Of a stretch of 28,140 nt of DNA, positions 8,404 to 15,794 are shown one piece after another (position 1 is the stretch's first letter; each line of letters opens with the position of its first letter). The notes below the pieces were generated by a model that saw only the letters and a program-made list of their open reading frames with translations, had not been told where the DNA came from and did no database searches. Location of the stretch: contig CAJUIY010000024.1 of NCBI GenBank assembly GCA_910586865.1, positions 1 through 28,140 on the forward strand, read 5' to 3'. The position numbers and the translations under genes are program-made. This DNA comes from an uncultured Bacilli bacterium. Lineage in GTDB: Bacteria > Bacillota_I > Bacilli_A > RF39 > UBA660.

Positions 8404-8523
8404 TAACTTCGTTAAATCTCTTGAGTGTAATCCATAACTATTTAATTGAGAAGTTTTTAATTAATTCTTTCTAGCACTTACGATTCCTTCATACATCCTA
8501 GTTAAATTTTCTTTATTGATCAT
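8404..8523 (-). pseudogene. interrupted N-terminal part of the helical-repeat gene
   Basis: An ATG at 8523, seven bases after AGAGG, opens the same frame as the 472-residue gene. It encodes MINKENLTRMYEGIVSARKN, then a TAA (8463-8461), then LKTSQLNSYGLHSRDLTKL running into the downstream protein. The part after the stop reads as the helix-turn-helix of a winged-helix domain. Together with the downstream gene this would give a protein of about 511 residues. The stop is a single codon with no frame change, so it is a nonsense change, a sequencing error or a readthrough site. Confidence 0.6.
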
Positions 8524-8558
8524 ATACATCCCTCTTCTATCTATTTACAAAATTTTTG

Positions 8559-8597
8559 AAAAAAAAGACAAACAAACTATAATCTTGTTTATTTGCC
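8559..8597 (-). terminator. intrinsic terminator of the nfeD-SPFH operon
   Basis: On the minus strand GGCAAATAAAC (8597-8587) pairs with GTTTGTTTGTC (8577-8567), allowing two G-U pairs, with a nine-base loop and a tail of eight T. Confidence 0.85.
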
Positions 8598-8608
8598 CCT
8601 TATTTTTC

Positions 8609-9484
8609 TTATTTCTTTATTGTTTCTTTTATCGTAGTTCCAATGGTTGCGATATTCTGTAAATCACTTGGAACAATAATTTTAGTAGCTTGTCCGTTTG
8701 CTACATCTACTAAAGCTTCATAACTCTTTAATTTTAGTACTGCTTCATCCATTTTGGCATCTTTTAATAATTTTAATCCTTCTGCCGTTGCTTGTTGAAT
8801 CTTAATAATAGCTTCCGCTTCACCTTCTGCTTCTTTAATTTGGGCTTCTTTTTTAGCCTCTGCTCTTAAGATAGCACTTTCCTTTTCTCCTTCTGCGATT
8901 AAGACAGCTGCTTTCTTCTCTCCTTCTGCTTTTAATATTGCTTCACGTCTTTCACGTTCTGCACGCATTTGTTTTTCCATGGTATCTTGAATATCCCTTG
9001 GTGGAAGAATATTTTTTACTTCTACACGATTTACTTTAATCCCCCATGGATCAGTTGCTTCATCTAGAATTGATCTCATTTTCGAATTAATAATATCACG
9101 TGATGTTAGTGTTTCATCAAGTTCTAATTCTCCTATAATATTACGTAACGTTGTAGCTGTTAAGTTTTCAATCGCACTAATTGGATTATCTACTCCATAT
9201 GTATATAGTTTAGAATCTGTTATTTGATAATAAACTACGGTATCAATCTGCATAGTGACATTATCTTTTGTAATAACTGGTTGTGGAGCAAAATCCTTTA
9301 CTGTTTCTTTTAAGCTAACGACATTCGCTACTCGATCTATAATAGGAACACGATAATGAAGTCCTGTCTCCATCGTTCTATCATAAGCTCCTAATCTTTC
9401 TACCACATAAGCTTTTGATTGTGGTATGATTTTAACACCTGCTGCTATAATAACAACAATAACAATAATAATAAATAAAAACAT
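8609..9484 (-). CDS. SPFH/stomatin-like (paraslipin, QmcA family) membrane protein
   Basis: This is a membrane-anchored SPFH (band 7) protein expected to form large oligomers in ordered membrane domains. One N-terminal helix (residues 1-18) is followed by the SPFH domain (about 20-190), with typical family segments IIPQSKAYVVERLG, GLHYRVPIIDRV and AIENLTATTLRNIIGE. A long Ala/Glu/Lys coiled coil follows (about 165-240). The ATG at 9484 is six bases after GAGGAGG; an upstream in-frame TTG is less likely. It starts just after the nfeD stop, and NfeD proteins are regular partners of stomatin-like proteins, so the two form an operon. The exact cellular role is not settled for this subfamily. Confidence 0.93.
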   Translation of the reverse strand: MFLFIIIVIVVIIAAGVKIIPQSKAYVVERLGAYDRTMETGLHYRVPIIDRVANVVSLKETVKDFAPQPVITKDNVTMQIDTVVYYQITDSKLYTYGVDNPISAIENLTATTLRNIIGELELDETLTSRDIINSKMRSILDEATDPWGIKVNRVEVKNILPPRDIQDTMEKQMRAERERREAILKAEGEKKAAVLIAEGEKESAILRAEAKKEAQIKEAEGEAEAIIKIQQATAEGLKLLKDAKMDEAVLKLKSYEALVDVANGQATKIIVPSDLQNIATIGTTIKETIKK

Positions 9485-9485
9485 C

Positions 9486-9905
9486 TTAATCCTCCTCAAT
9501 TTCCTCGACTAAAAGCTTTACGCCTTCAATCTTTAATACTTTAATTTCTTTCCCCTCTTCGATTTCTTTTTTACTAGTTGCGGTCCATTTATTTCCTGCA
9601 ACCTTCACTTCCCCATAAGAGTTCTTTAAAATTTCTTTCGTTACAATTCCTTCTTTTCCTATCACTCTATCTAGATTGGTTGGAGTAATCTTTCTTTTTC
9701 GCACCTTTGCAACAAATGGTCTTGTTATTAAAAGTGCTATCACACTTAGAATAATAAAAATAATTATTTGAATTGTCACATTTTCTGTAAAGTAAGCCGT
9801 TGCCATTCCTCCTAAGGCACCTATCGCAAACCAGATAGATACTAAGTTAATGGTACACAATTCTATTAGTAATAATACCAAAAATGCAATAAACCATATT
9901 TCCAC
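9486..9905 (-). CDS. NfeD family membrane protein
   Basis: This is a short NfeD protein of 139 residues: hydrophobic helices over residues 1-70, then a C-terminal OB-fold-like beta domain (about 78-139) with the pattern IGKEGIVTKEI and a conserved Gly/Val/Trp core. It has no ClpP-like protease domain, so it is the short NfeD1b type that accompanies SPFH proteins. The start is a GTG supported by AGAGGTG eight or so bases upstream. The gene lies directly ahead of the SPFH gene, whose ribosome binding site is inside its last codons, so the two should be translated together. A good sigma-A promoter precedes it. Confidence 0.9.
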   Translation of the reverse strand: MEIWFIAFLVLLLIELCTINLVSIWFAIGALGGMATAYFTENVTIQIIIFIILSVIALLITRPFVAKVRKRKITPTNLDRVIGKEGIVTKEILKNSYGEVKVAGNKWTATSKKEIEEGKEIKVLKIEGVKLLVEEIEED

Positions 9906-9927
9906 TACTTTTTCACCTCTTTAGTTA

Positions 9928-9956
9928 AGTATATGTTAAATTGTAACAGTTTTCAA
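9928..9956 (-). promoter_or_regulatory. sigma-A promoter for nfeD-SPFH
   Basis: On the minus strand TTGAAA (9956-9951), a 17-base spacer and TATACT (9933-9928) lie upstream of the nfeD GTG. It is divergent from the promoter at 9976-10003. Confidence 0.8.
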
Positions 9957-9975
9957 CAATATTTTTAAATATTTC

Positions 9976-10003
9976 TTGAATAAGGGTAGATTTATGATAT
10001 AAT
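9976..10003 (+). promoter_or_regulatory. sigma-A promoter for the two-repeat surface protein
   Basis: TTGAAT (9976-9981), a 16-base spacer and TATAAT (9998-10003) with an upstream TG (extended -10). The start codon lies 23 bases downstream, after an AGGAG site. Confidence 0.75.
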
Positions 10004-10026
10004 TCTTATAGAAGGTAGGAGATGTT

Positions 10027-10713
10027 ATGACAAATAACCTAAGAAACTTCACAGTATTATCTTTTACATTTTTGGGTGGCTTGTGTATTATTAGTGGTAT
10101 TACGATGCCAAAAATAATTAATTTTGAACAAAGTGATGTTACAAAGTTAAGTGTTACACAAAAAAAAGTTTCAAAATGTAAAAGTAACGAAATAAAACTA
10201 AAAGAAATAACAATTCAAGAAGAGGTACCAATTAGTACGAATGTAAAAGAATACTTATTAACACCAGATGATATTGATGAAGGAATTATAAATAGACTTA
10301 AACTAGATACTTCTAATGTAAATATTAGTAATATTGGAAGTTATACCTATACCATTACCTATCAAAAGAAAATATATAATGGTACCGTTAATGTAATTGC
10401 AAAACCATTGCCTCAAGTAGAATCTATGACATTAAATGAGTTATCTATAGAAGTAGGAAAAGAATTACCAAATGATATCAAAAGTTACATTAAAGAAAAT
10501 CTTTCTATTGAAGTAATGAAGGCAATTCGATTAGATACTAGTAATGTGGATATCTTAAAACCAGGTAGTTATTTATACTCTGTTAGTTATAATGGAAAAT
10601 TATATACTAGCACTGTGACAGTATACGAACCAAAATCTGGAGATGAAGTTTTACTAGACAAAACTGTCGAAGCAAAACAAGCAGAAAATCAACAAACGAA
10701 AAGTGATTTCTAA
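10027..10713 (+). CDS. putative surface protein with two Ig-like repeats, 228 aa
   Basis: The N-terminus has one hydrophobic segment (about residues 9-30) without a lipobox, so it is either an uncleaved anchor or a signal peptide; the rest should lie outside the cell. Two tandem repeats of about 65 residues follow (about 61-126 and 137-201). Both contain LDTSNV, then I..(I/L)..GSY.Y, a short Tyr/Lys strand pair and a final TVxV strand, the pattern of small bacterial Ig-like beta domains. The C-terminus is a hydrophilic Lys/Gln tail with no sorting motif. An AGGAG site five bases before the ATG and a good promoter support expression. I cannot name a function; a cell-wall-associated or adhesive role is a guess. 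Confidence 0.7.
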   Translation: MTNNLRNFTVLSFTFLGGLCIISGITMPKIINFEQSDVTKLSVTQKKVSKCKSNEIKLKEITIQEEVPISTNVKEYLLTPDDIDEGIINRLKLDTSNVNISNIGSYTYTITYQKKIYNGTVNVIAKPLPQVESMTLNELSIEVGKELPNDIKSYIKENLSIEVMKAIRLDTSNVDILKPGSYLYSVSYNGKLYTSTVTVYEPKSGDEVLLDKTVEAKQAENQQTKSDF

Positions 10714-10732
10714 AAGTAGAAACCACTTTTTT
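10699..10732 (+). terminator. intrinsic terminator after the two-repeat protein
   Basis: AAAAGTG (10699-10705) pairs with CACTTTT (10724-10730), and inside it TTTCT pairs with AGAAA. A T-run follows. The stem overlaps the end of the coding region and could also slow transcription arriving from fhs. Confidence 0.7.
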
Positions 10733-10737
10733 ATTTT

Positions 10738-12324
10738 TTAGAAAATACCAATTATCTCATTTTTTTCATCTAAATCTATTTTTTCATAATTAGGTTCTTT
10801 CGGAAGTCCTGGCATCGTTAAAATATTCCCTAAATATATAGTAATAAATCCTGCTCCATGAAATAATCTAACGTCCTGTATATGAAGAGTATAATCTTTT
10901 GGATTTCCTAATTTTTCCTTATCGTCAGAAAACGAATACTGAGTTTTCGCAACACAAATTGGAAGATTAGATGTATTTTTTTCTTCTAGTTCCTTTATAT
11001 TTTTTAAAGCTTTCTCACTATATTGAATGCCAGAAGCATGATAAATCTCTTTCGCTAATACTTCTATTTTATCGGTAAGCTTTTGGTCTAGTTGGTAAAG
11101 GTAGGAAAATTGATTCTTTCTATCAAGTAAGGATAATACTTTCTTTGCAAGTTCCACTGCACCTTTTCCACCATTCTTGTAGGCAGTCGATAGGACAACC
11201 TCTACTCCTTTTTGTTTACAAAAATCTATAATATAAGTAATATCTTCTTCGCTATCTTCTTCAAACTTATTAATGCAGACTATTATATTCGAATTATTTT
11301 TTCTTAAATTATTGATATGTGCTCCTAGATTTTCAATACCCTCTCTTAGTATTCCCTTCCCATGATATTTTAAGGCTCTTATTGTTGCTACTAAAACAAT
11401 TCCATCCGGTTTTACATCACCATACTGGCACTTTATATCAAAGAATTTCTCTGCTCCCAAATCAGCTCCAAACCCAGCTTCTGTTATCACATAATCCGCT
11501 AAAGATAATGCCAATTTTGTTGATTTAATACTACTACAACCATGAGCAATATTAGCAAAAGGACCTCCATGAATAAAGGCAGGAGTATTTTCTAATGTTT
11601 GAACAAGGTTTGGATAAAAAGCATCTTTTAAAAGTACTACTAAACTACCAACTACATTTAGTTCTTTCGCATAAATATAATCATTTTTGCTATTTTTCCC
11701 AATAACAATATCTCCTAATCTTTTCCTTAAATCAGATAAGTCTTTAGAAAGACAGAAGATAGCCATCATTTCACTAGCAGCGGTAATAGTAAATTCCTCT
11801 TTCCTATTTTTTAATTCAACATTTCTTAATTCCCTATCATTTACATCTAATGCTCTATGAAACAAAACTTCTTGAATATCTAATGCATTCCCTCTTTCGA
11901 TATGATTATCAATAGCCGCACACAACAAATTGTTTGCAGAAGTGATAGCATGAAAATCTCCTGTAAAATGTAAATTAATATCCTCCATAGGAACAACTTG
12001 TGAATATCCTCCTCCAGTTGCTCCTCCTTTCATCCCGAATACTGGTCCCATAGAGGGTTGTCTTAGAGAAATTAAAACCTCCTTTCCTAAATAATGAAAA
12101 GCATCTCCAAGACCAATACTCACTGTTGTTTTCCCTTCTCCATAAGGAGTGGGATTAATAGCGGTAACTAAAATTAACTTTCCTTTTTTAGAACCATGGT
12201 CCATAAGAACTTTTGCTTTATCTCTTCCATATAAGATTATATCATTCTCTTTCATTCCTAAACTTTTTGCCACATCTACTATATCTTTTTTCTTTGCTTT
12301 TCTTGCAATATCAATATCACTCAT
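10738..12324 (-). CDS. fhs: formate--tetrahydrofolate ligase
   Basis: This cytoplasmic enzyme makes 10-formyltetrahydrofolate from formate, tetrahydrofolate and ATP, feeding purine synthesis and one-carbon metabolism. The sequence shows the family's ATP-binding P-loop TPYGEGKTT (about 59-67), the LRQPSMGPVFGMKGGATGGG segment, the FTGDFHAI segment, the HGGPFANIAHGC segment and the C-terminal GFITIYLGNILTMPGLP region. At 528 residues it is slightly shorter than typical (about 555) but has all the main blocks. The ATG at 12324 follows a GGTGGTGAT sequence; a start at 12342 would be further from it. The gene is transcribed alone from a full-consensus promoter, with no folate genes beside it in this window. 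Confidence 0.97.
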   Translation of the reverse strand: MSDIDIARKAKKKDIVDVAKSLGMKENDIILYGRDKAKVLMDHGSKKGKLILVTAINPTPYGEGKTTVSIGLGDAFHYLGKEVLISLRQPSMGPVFGMKGGATGGGYSQVVPMEDINLHFTGDFHAITSANNLLCAAIDNHIERGNALDIQEVLFHRALDVNDRELRNVELKNRKEEFTITAASEMMAIFCLSKDLSDLRKRLGDIVIGKNSKNDYIYAKELNVVGSLVVLLKDAFYPNLVQTLENTPAFIHGGPFANIAHGCSSIKSTKLALSLADYVITEAGFGADLGAEKFFDIKCQYGDVKPDGIVLVATIRALKYHGKGILREGIENLGAHINNLRKNNSNIIVCINKFEEDSEEDITYIIDFCKQKGVEVVLSTAYKNGGKGAVELAKKVLSLLDRKNQFSYLYQLDQKLTDKIEVLAKEIYHASGIQYSEKALKNIKELEEKNTSNLPICVAKTQYSFSDDKEKLGNPKDYTLHIQDVRLFHGAGFITIYLGNILTMPGLPKEPNYEKIDLDEKNEIIGIF

Positions 12325-12344
12325 TCTATCACCACCGTACACTC

Positions 12345-12373
12345 ATTATAATTTTATTCCTATGGTTTGTCAA
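12345..12373 (-). promoter_or_regulatory. fhs: consensus sigma-A promoter for fhs
   Basis: On the minus strand TTGACA (12373-12368), exactly 17 bases, then TATAAT (12350-12345): both boxes match the full consensus. Confidence 0.9.
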
Positions 12374-12495
12374 ATATTGCTTCTATCTATCATTTTTATA
12401 TTTTAAAGTATTAATGTTTACCATATTTTGAACAATTCCCCTATGAAAATAGAAAATATTTAAAATAATAATTCTGATTTTTAAATTTTCTCTAT

Positions 12496-12524
12496 TTGCA
12501 AATTCTTACCATTTCTTTTATAGT
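12496..12524 (+). promoter_or_regulatory. sigma-A promoter for the adhesin-sortase operon
   Basis: TTGCAA (12496-12501), a 17-base spacer and TATAGT (12519-12524), 32 bases before the adhesin start. The 120 bases between this promoter and the fhs promoter are AT-rich and show nothing else I can name. Confidence 0.75.
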
Positions 12525-12556
12525 CTAAGGCGTTAAGAAAAAGAAGGAGGAATTAG

Positions 12557-13987
12557 ATGAAAAAAATAATGATTTTCTTAATAGCATTTATAGGTATGAA
12601 TATTCTATCTTCAATGAATGTAAATGCCGAATCTTTTTATGAAGGAAGTTATATAGATGGAATTTATGTAACAAAAGAGAAAGGAGGAACGAAGTATTAT
12701 CAAAAAGCAAGATTCTTTCATCAGAGTGGAACAGGACAATTTTCTTATTGTGTAGAACCATTCGCAATGTTTAATGAAAATGGGGTTTATACGAGTAGTA
12801 TTGTTGCTTCTAATCTAACAGAAGAACAAATGGAACGAATCAAAAAAATAATCTATTTCGGATATCAATATGATAATCATACAGATCCAAAATGGTATGC
12901 CGTTACTCAATACATGGTTTGGAAAGAATCTGATTACTCAGGTGATGTCTATTTCACAGATAGTTTAAATGGAAATAGAATAGAACCATTCCAAAAAGAA
13001 ATAGCAGAAATAAACACTTTAATAGATAATTATCAAAGAATACCAAACTTTGCTAATAAATTGATTCCTATTGTAGAAGGAGAAACTTTTACGGTAGAAG
13101 ATAAGTTTCATACATTATCTGATTTTATATCAGACAGTAACAAAGCAATCATTAAAGATAATACCTTAACTTTAGATAATTTTAATGAAGGAACTTATAC
13201 CTTAAATTTTTCCAAACAAGAAGGAGATTATGGAAAAATACCATTATTTTTCAATTCTCCTACCAGTCAAAATATGGTAATCGTTGGAGATTTAACACCT
13301 ACCAATTTTCAAATCCACTTAGTGGTTTATAAAACATCCATTAAAATCACCAAAATAGATAGTGATACCAAAACAACTACACCAAGTGGGGATGCCTCTC
13401 TTAGTGGTGCAATCTACGATTTATATGATTCGAACAAAAACAAAATAAATGAATTAATAATTGGAGATGATATGACTGCAAAATTAGAAAACCTAAAAGC
13501 TGGAAAATATTACATAAAGGAACAAAAACCAGGAGAGGGATATCTTTTAGATAATAATTGGTATAGTTTTACCATAGAATTTGTAGATCCAAAAGTAGAA
13601 TTAACTCTTGAAAATAAAGTAATAAAGAAAGAAATAGAAATTAATAAAAATTATGGAGATGGTAATACTTTTGAGAAAGAAGAAGGTGTTAGTTTTGACA
13701 TTTTTGATAGTAAAAATAATCTTGTAAATACCATTACAACGAATAGCGAAGGAAGGGCTTCTATTACTCTACCTTATGGAAAATATAATCTTATTCAAAA
13801 AAATACAAAAGAAGGCTATACTATGAATGAGAATAAGTTAATTGATGTATCTGATGAAGAAAAATTAGAAGTAACACTATACGATTATAAAATTAAAGTA
13901 CCTAACACACATACTAGTAATTCCATGTATTACCTATTCATCTTACTGATTAGTACGATTTATGTCAAAAAGAAGATATTTTCTTAA
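12557..13987 (+). CDS. thioester/SpaA-type LPXTG-like surface adhesin
   Basis: This is a wall-anchored surface protein of 476 residues. Order of parts: signal peptide (1-24, ending VNA); thioester domain (about 25-165) with the predicted internal thioester between C65 (in FSYCVEPF) and Q118 (in TQYMVW); a linking domain (about 170-255); a SpaA/Cna-B-like domain (about 258-352) with candidate isopeptide residues K266 and E322 (YYIKEQKPGEGY); a second related domain (about 357-443) in which the usual Glu is Gln414; then a sorting signal VPNTHT (448-453), a hydrophobic helix and a KKK tail. Thioester domains in Gram-positive pilus tips and adhesins bind host surfaces covalently. AAGGAGG lies six bases before the ATG. 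The overlapping sortase gene should anchor it. Confidence 0.88.
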   Translation: MKKIMIFLIAFIGMNILSSMNVNAESFYEGSYIDGIYVTKEKGGTKYYQKARFFHQSGTGQFSYCVEPFAMFNENGVYTSSIVASNLTEEQMERIKKIIYFGYQYDNHTDPKWYAVTQYMVWKESDYSGDVYFTDSLNGNRIEPFQKEIAEINTLIDNYQRIPNFANKLIPIVEGETFTVEDKFHTLSDFISDSNKAIIKDNTLTLDNFNEGTYTLNFSKQEGDYGKIPLFFNSPTSQNMVIVGDLTPTNFQIHLVVYKTSIKITKIDSDTKTTTPSGDASLSGAIYDLYDSNKNKINELIIGDDMTAKLENLKAGKYYIKEQKPGEGYLLDNNWYSFTIEFVDPKVELTLENKVIKKEIEINKNYGDGNTFEKEEGVSFDIFDSKNNLVNTITTNSEGRASITLPYGKYNLIQKNTKEGYTMNENKLIDVSDEEKLEVTLYDYKIKVPNTHTSNSMYYLFILLISTIYVKKKIFS

Positions 13988-14510
13988 CGTTTTTATTCTA
14001 CTGATTTTAATAGTTGTTTGTTGCTATTTGAATACTAATAAGAAGATTACAACGAATGATATAATAGCAAATAGTTTTGAATACTCAAGTAAGACCCATC
14101 AAATACCAATCGCTAAATTAATCATTAGAAAAATTGGAATCGAAAATAATTTATATGACATTGGTACAAAGGAAAATCAAGTAGATAGAAATATTACGAT
14201 TTTAAAAGAATCTACTTTTCCAGAGAAAGAAGAAAGCATGCTTTTTATCGCCGCCCATTCTGGAGATGGAAAAATAGCTTATTTTAAAAATTTAGATCAT
14301 TTAGAAATCAAAGACGATGTGGAGTTTATTTACCATAACAATAACTATATATATGAAGTGGTAAACAAGTATGAAAGAGAAAAAGATGGTTATATTGAAT
14401 TAAATCGGATTAGTAAACATCAATTAGTTCTAACAACTTGTAGTCCGAAAAATAAAGGAATGCAGTTAATTATAAATGCAAGACTAATAAAAAAAGAGAA
14501 GATAAGTTGA
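13962..14510 (+). CDS. sortase, probably dedicated to the preceding adhesin
   Basis: This is a membrane transpeptidase that would cut the VPNTHT signal of the upstream protein and join it to the cell wall. A membrane helix lies at residues 7-23; the catalytic domain follows (about 45-178) with His99 (AAHSG), Cys160 (LTTCSP) and Arg174 (INARL), the complete sortase triad. At 182 residues it is compact. I cannot fix the class from sequence alone: the motif and a sorting signal containing PNT would suit a class D-like enzyme, but that is inference. The start overlaps the adhesin's end by 26 bases and has no clear ribosome binding site, which points to translational coupling. The gene ends in TGA next to a terminator. 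Confidence 0.9.
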   Translation: MSKRRYFLNVFILLILIVVCCYLNTNKKITTNDIIANSFEYSSKTHQIPIAKLIIRKIGIENNLYDIGTKENQVDRNITILKESTFPEKEESMLFIAAHSGDGKIAYFKNLDHLEIKDDVEFIYHNNNYIYEVVNKYEREKDGYIELNRISKHQLVLTTCSPKNKGMQLIINARLIKKEKIS

Positions 14511-14530
14511 AATTATTTATCTTCTTTTTC
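14497..14530. terminator. bidirectional terminator between sortase and S41 peptidase genes
   Basis: AGAAGATAA (14497-14505) pairs with TTATCTTCT (14517-14525), with A-rich sequence before and T-rich sequence after, so it has a U-tract on both strands. The two convergent genes end within or beside it. Confidence 0.75.
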
Positions 14531-15733
14531 TATTAATATTTCTAAAGCTTTATTTAGTTGATTATCATTTCCCAATACTGGATTTTTAATATATTCCTCA
14601 TTAAGACTAACTTCATAATCTGGAGATACTCCTTTTTCATTAATCCACTTTCCCTTTGCTGTTAACCATTTTTGAGTGGTATATTTAATCGTATTACCAG
14701 ATGATAATTGATAAGCCTTTTGTACAGTCCCCTTTCCATAAGTAGCTTCTCCAACAAGGATAGCTTGATAACTTTCCTTTAAAGAAGACGCTAATATTTC
14801 AGATGCCGATGCACTAGAATGATTTATTAATACTACTACCTTATATTTTCGATGTTCACTTGTTTGATCATACATCTTTTGGTTCTTTCCTTTTTGTTCA
14901 ATCTGATATAGTATCTTTCCTTTTTTCAAAAACAATTCAATGATATCAGTTGCTTGAGTAAGATGTCCTCCTGGATTATCTCTGACATCAATAATTAAAG
15001 AATCTATTTTTTGTTTTTCTAGTTTTTCTAATTTTTGTTTAAATTGTTTATAAGAGTTAGAGGCAAAAGTATCAATGGATAAATACCCAATCTTTTTATT
15101 ATCCTTTTTCATTACTTTTGATTCAATAGAATCGATTTCAATGTCTTCTCTTACAATTTCAATCTTTTTTTCTTTCTCTCCTCTTTTAATTAATAAATCT
15201 ACTTTGGTATTCTTTTTTCCTCGTATCATGTTTGTAATTTCACTTAAGCTTTTATTGGTAAGGTCAGTATTATTTATTTTCAGTATGATATCTTTTTCTT
15301 TTAAACCTGCTTTTTTAGCTGGAGAAGAGTCTAAGACTTCTACAACCTCAACTTTATCTTCATTAAAACTAACAGTAGCTCCTATTCCAACATATTCTCC
15401 ACTAATTGTTTCATTGAACTTTGTCGATTCATTTTTATTTAAGAAAACAGAATAAGGATCATCTAAAGACCCCAACATACCTTCAATAGCAGAATCAATT
15501 AAGTTTTTCTTATTTACCTTATGATAATAATTTTCGGATATATTATCATAAACTTGAACCAATTCTTCTAACTCCTCCGGAACTTTTGATATTTGAAGAT
15601 TATCTTTTTTATATGTTATCATTGCACCAAGTAAAGTTCCAATTAAAATAGAAATGAAAACAATTGGAATCAAATCTTTTAAGCTATACTTCTTTTTTTT
15701 TAAATCCAGGTCTCTTTTCTCTTTCTCTATCAC
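14513..15733 (-). CDS. S41 family C-terminal processing peptidase (CtpA/CtpB-like)
   Basis: This is a membrane-anchored serine protease of the carboxy-terminal processing family, acting outside the membrane. Residues 20-41 form the anchor helix. A PDZ domain (about 115-185, GVGIGATV-like start and SPAKKAGLKEKD) binds substrate tails, and the S41 domain (about 205-375) contains the RDNPGG loop, the catalytic serine in SASASEI (S309) and the lysine in TYGKGTVQ (K334), spaced 25 residues as in E. coli Tsp. At 406 residues it has the usual CtpA/CtpB length, missing only the peptidoglycan-binding tail of some members. The start is a GTG supported by AGGTGAT. Its substrates cannot be deduced from the context. 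Confidence 0.93.
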   Translation of the reverse strand: MIEKEKRDLDLKKKKYSLKDLIPIVFISILIGTLLGAMITYKKDNLQISKVPEELEELVQVYDNISENYYHKVNKKNLIDSAIEGMLGSLDDPYSVFLNKNESTKFNETISGEYVGIGATVSFNEDKVEVVEVLDSSPAKKAGLKEKDIILKINNTDLTNKSLSEITNMIRGKKNTKVDLLIKRGEKEKKIEIVREDIEIDSIESKVMKKDNKKIGYLSIDTFASNSYKQFKQKLEKLEKQKIDSLIIDVRDNPGGHLTQATDIIELFLKKGKILYQIEQKGKNQKMYDQTSEHRKYKVVVLINHSSASASEILASSLKESYQAILVGEATYGKGTVQKAYQLSSGNTIKYTTQKWLTAKGKWINEKGVSPDYEVSLNEEYIKNPVLGNDNQLNKALEILIEKEDK

Positions 15734-15760
15734 TAAACATCACCTAATTTCTTTATTACT

Positions 15761-15769
15761 ATCATATCA
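15761..15769 (-). promoter_or_regulatory. possible extended -10 promoter for the S41 peptidase
   Basis: TGATATGAT on the minus strand (TG at 15769-15768, TATGAT at 15766-15761) is an extended -10 match 28 bases before the GTG start. No good -35 box is spaced at 17 bases. Confidence 0.35.
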
Positions 15770-15794
15770 TAAATCAGAAAAAATGATGACAAAT

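Noticed and set aside
8461..8463. TAA read as a sense codon through an altered genetic code
   Set aside because: Many genes here end in TAA at the expected family length (for example prfB, rplA), so TAA is a normal stop.
12149..12431. Plus-strand open frames overlapping the fhs 5' end and promoter
   Set aside because: Hydrophobic shadow frames opposite a conserved enzyme; no ribosome binding site or family features.
15075..15455. Plus-strand 126-codon open frame opposite the S41 peptidase
   Set aside because: It lies fully within a well-supported gene on the other strand and has no initiation signals.
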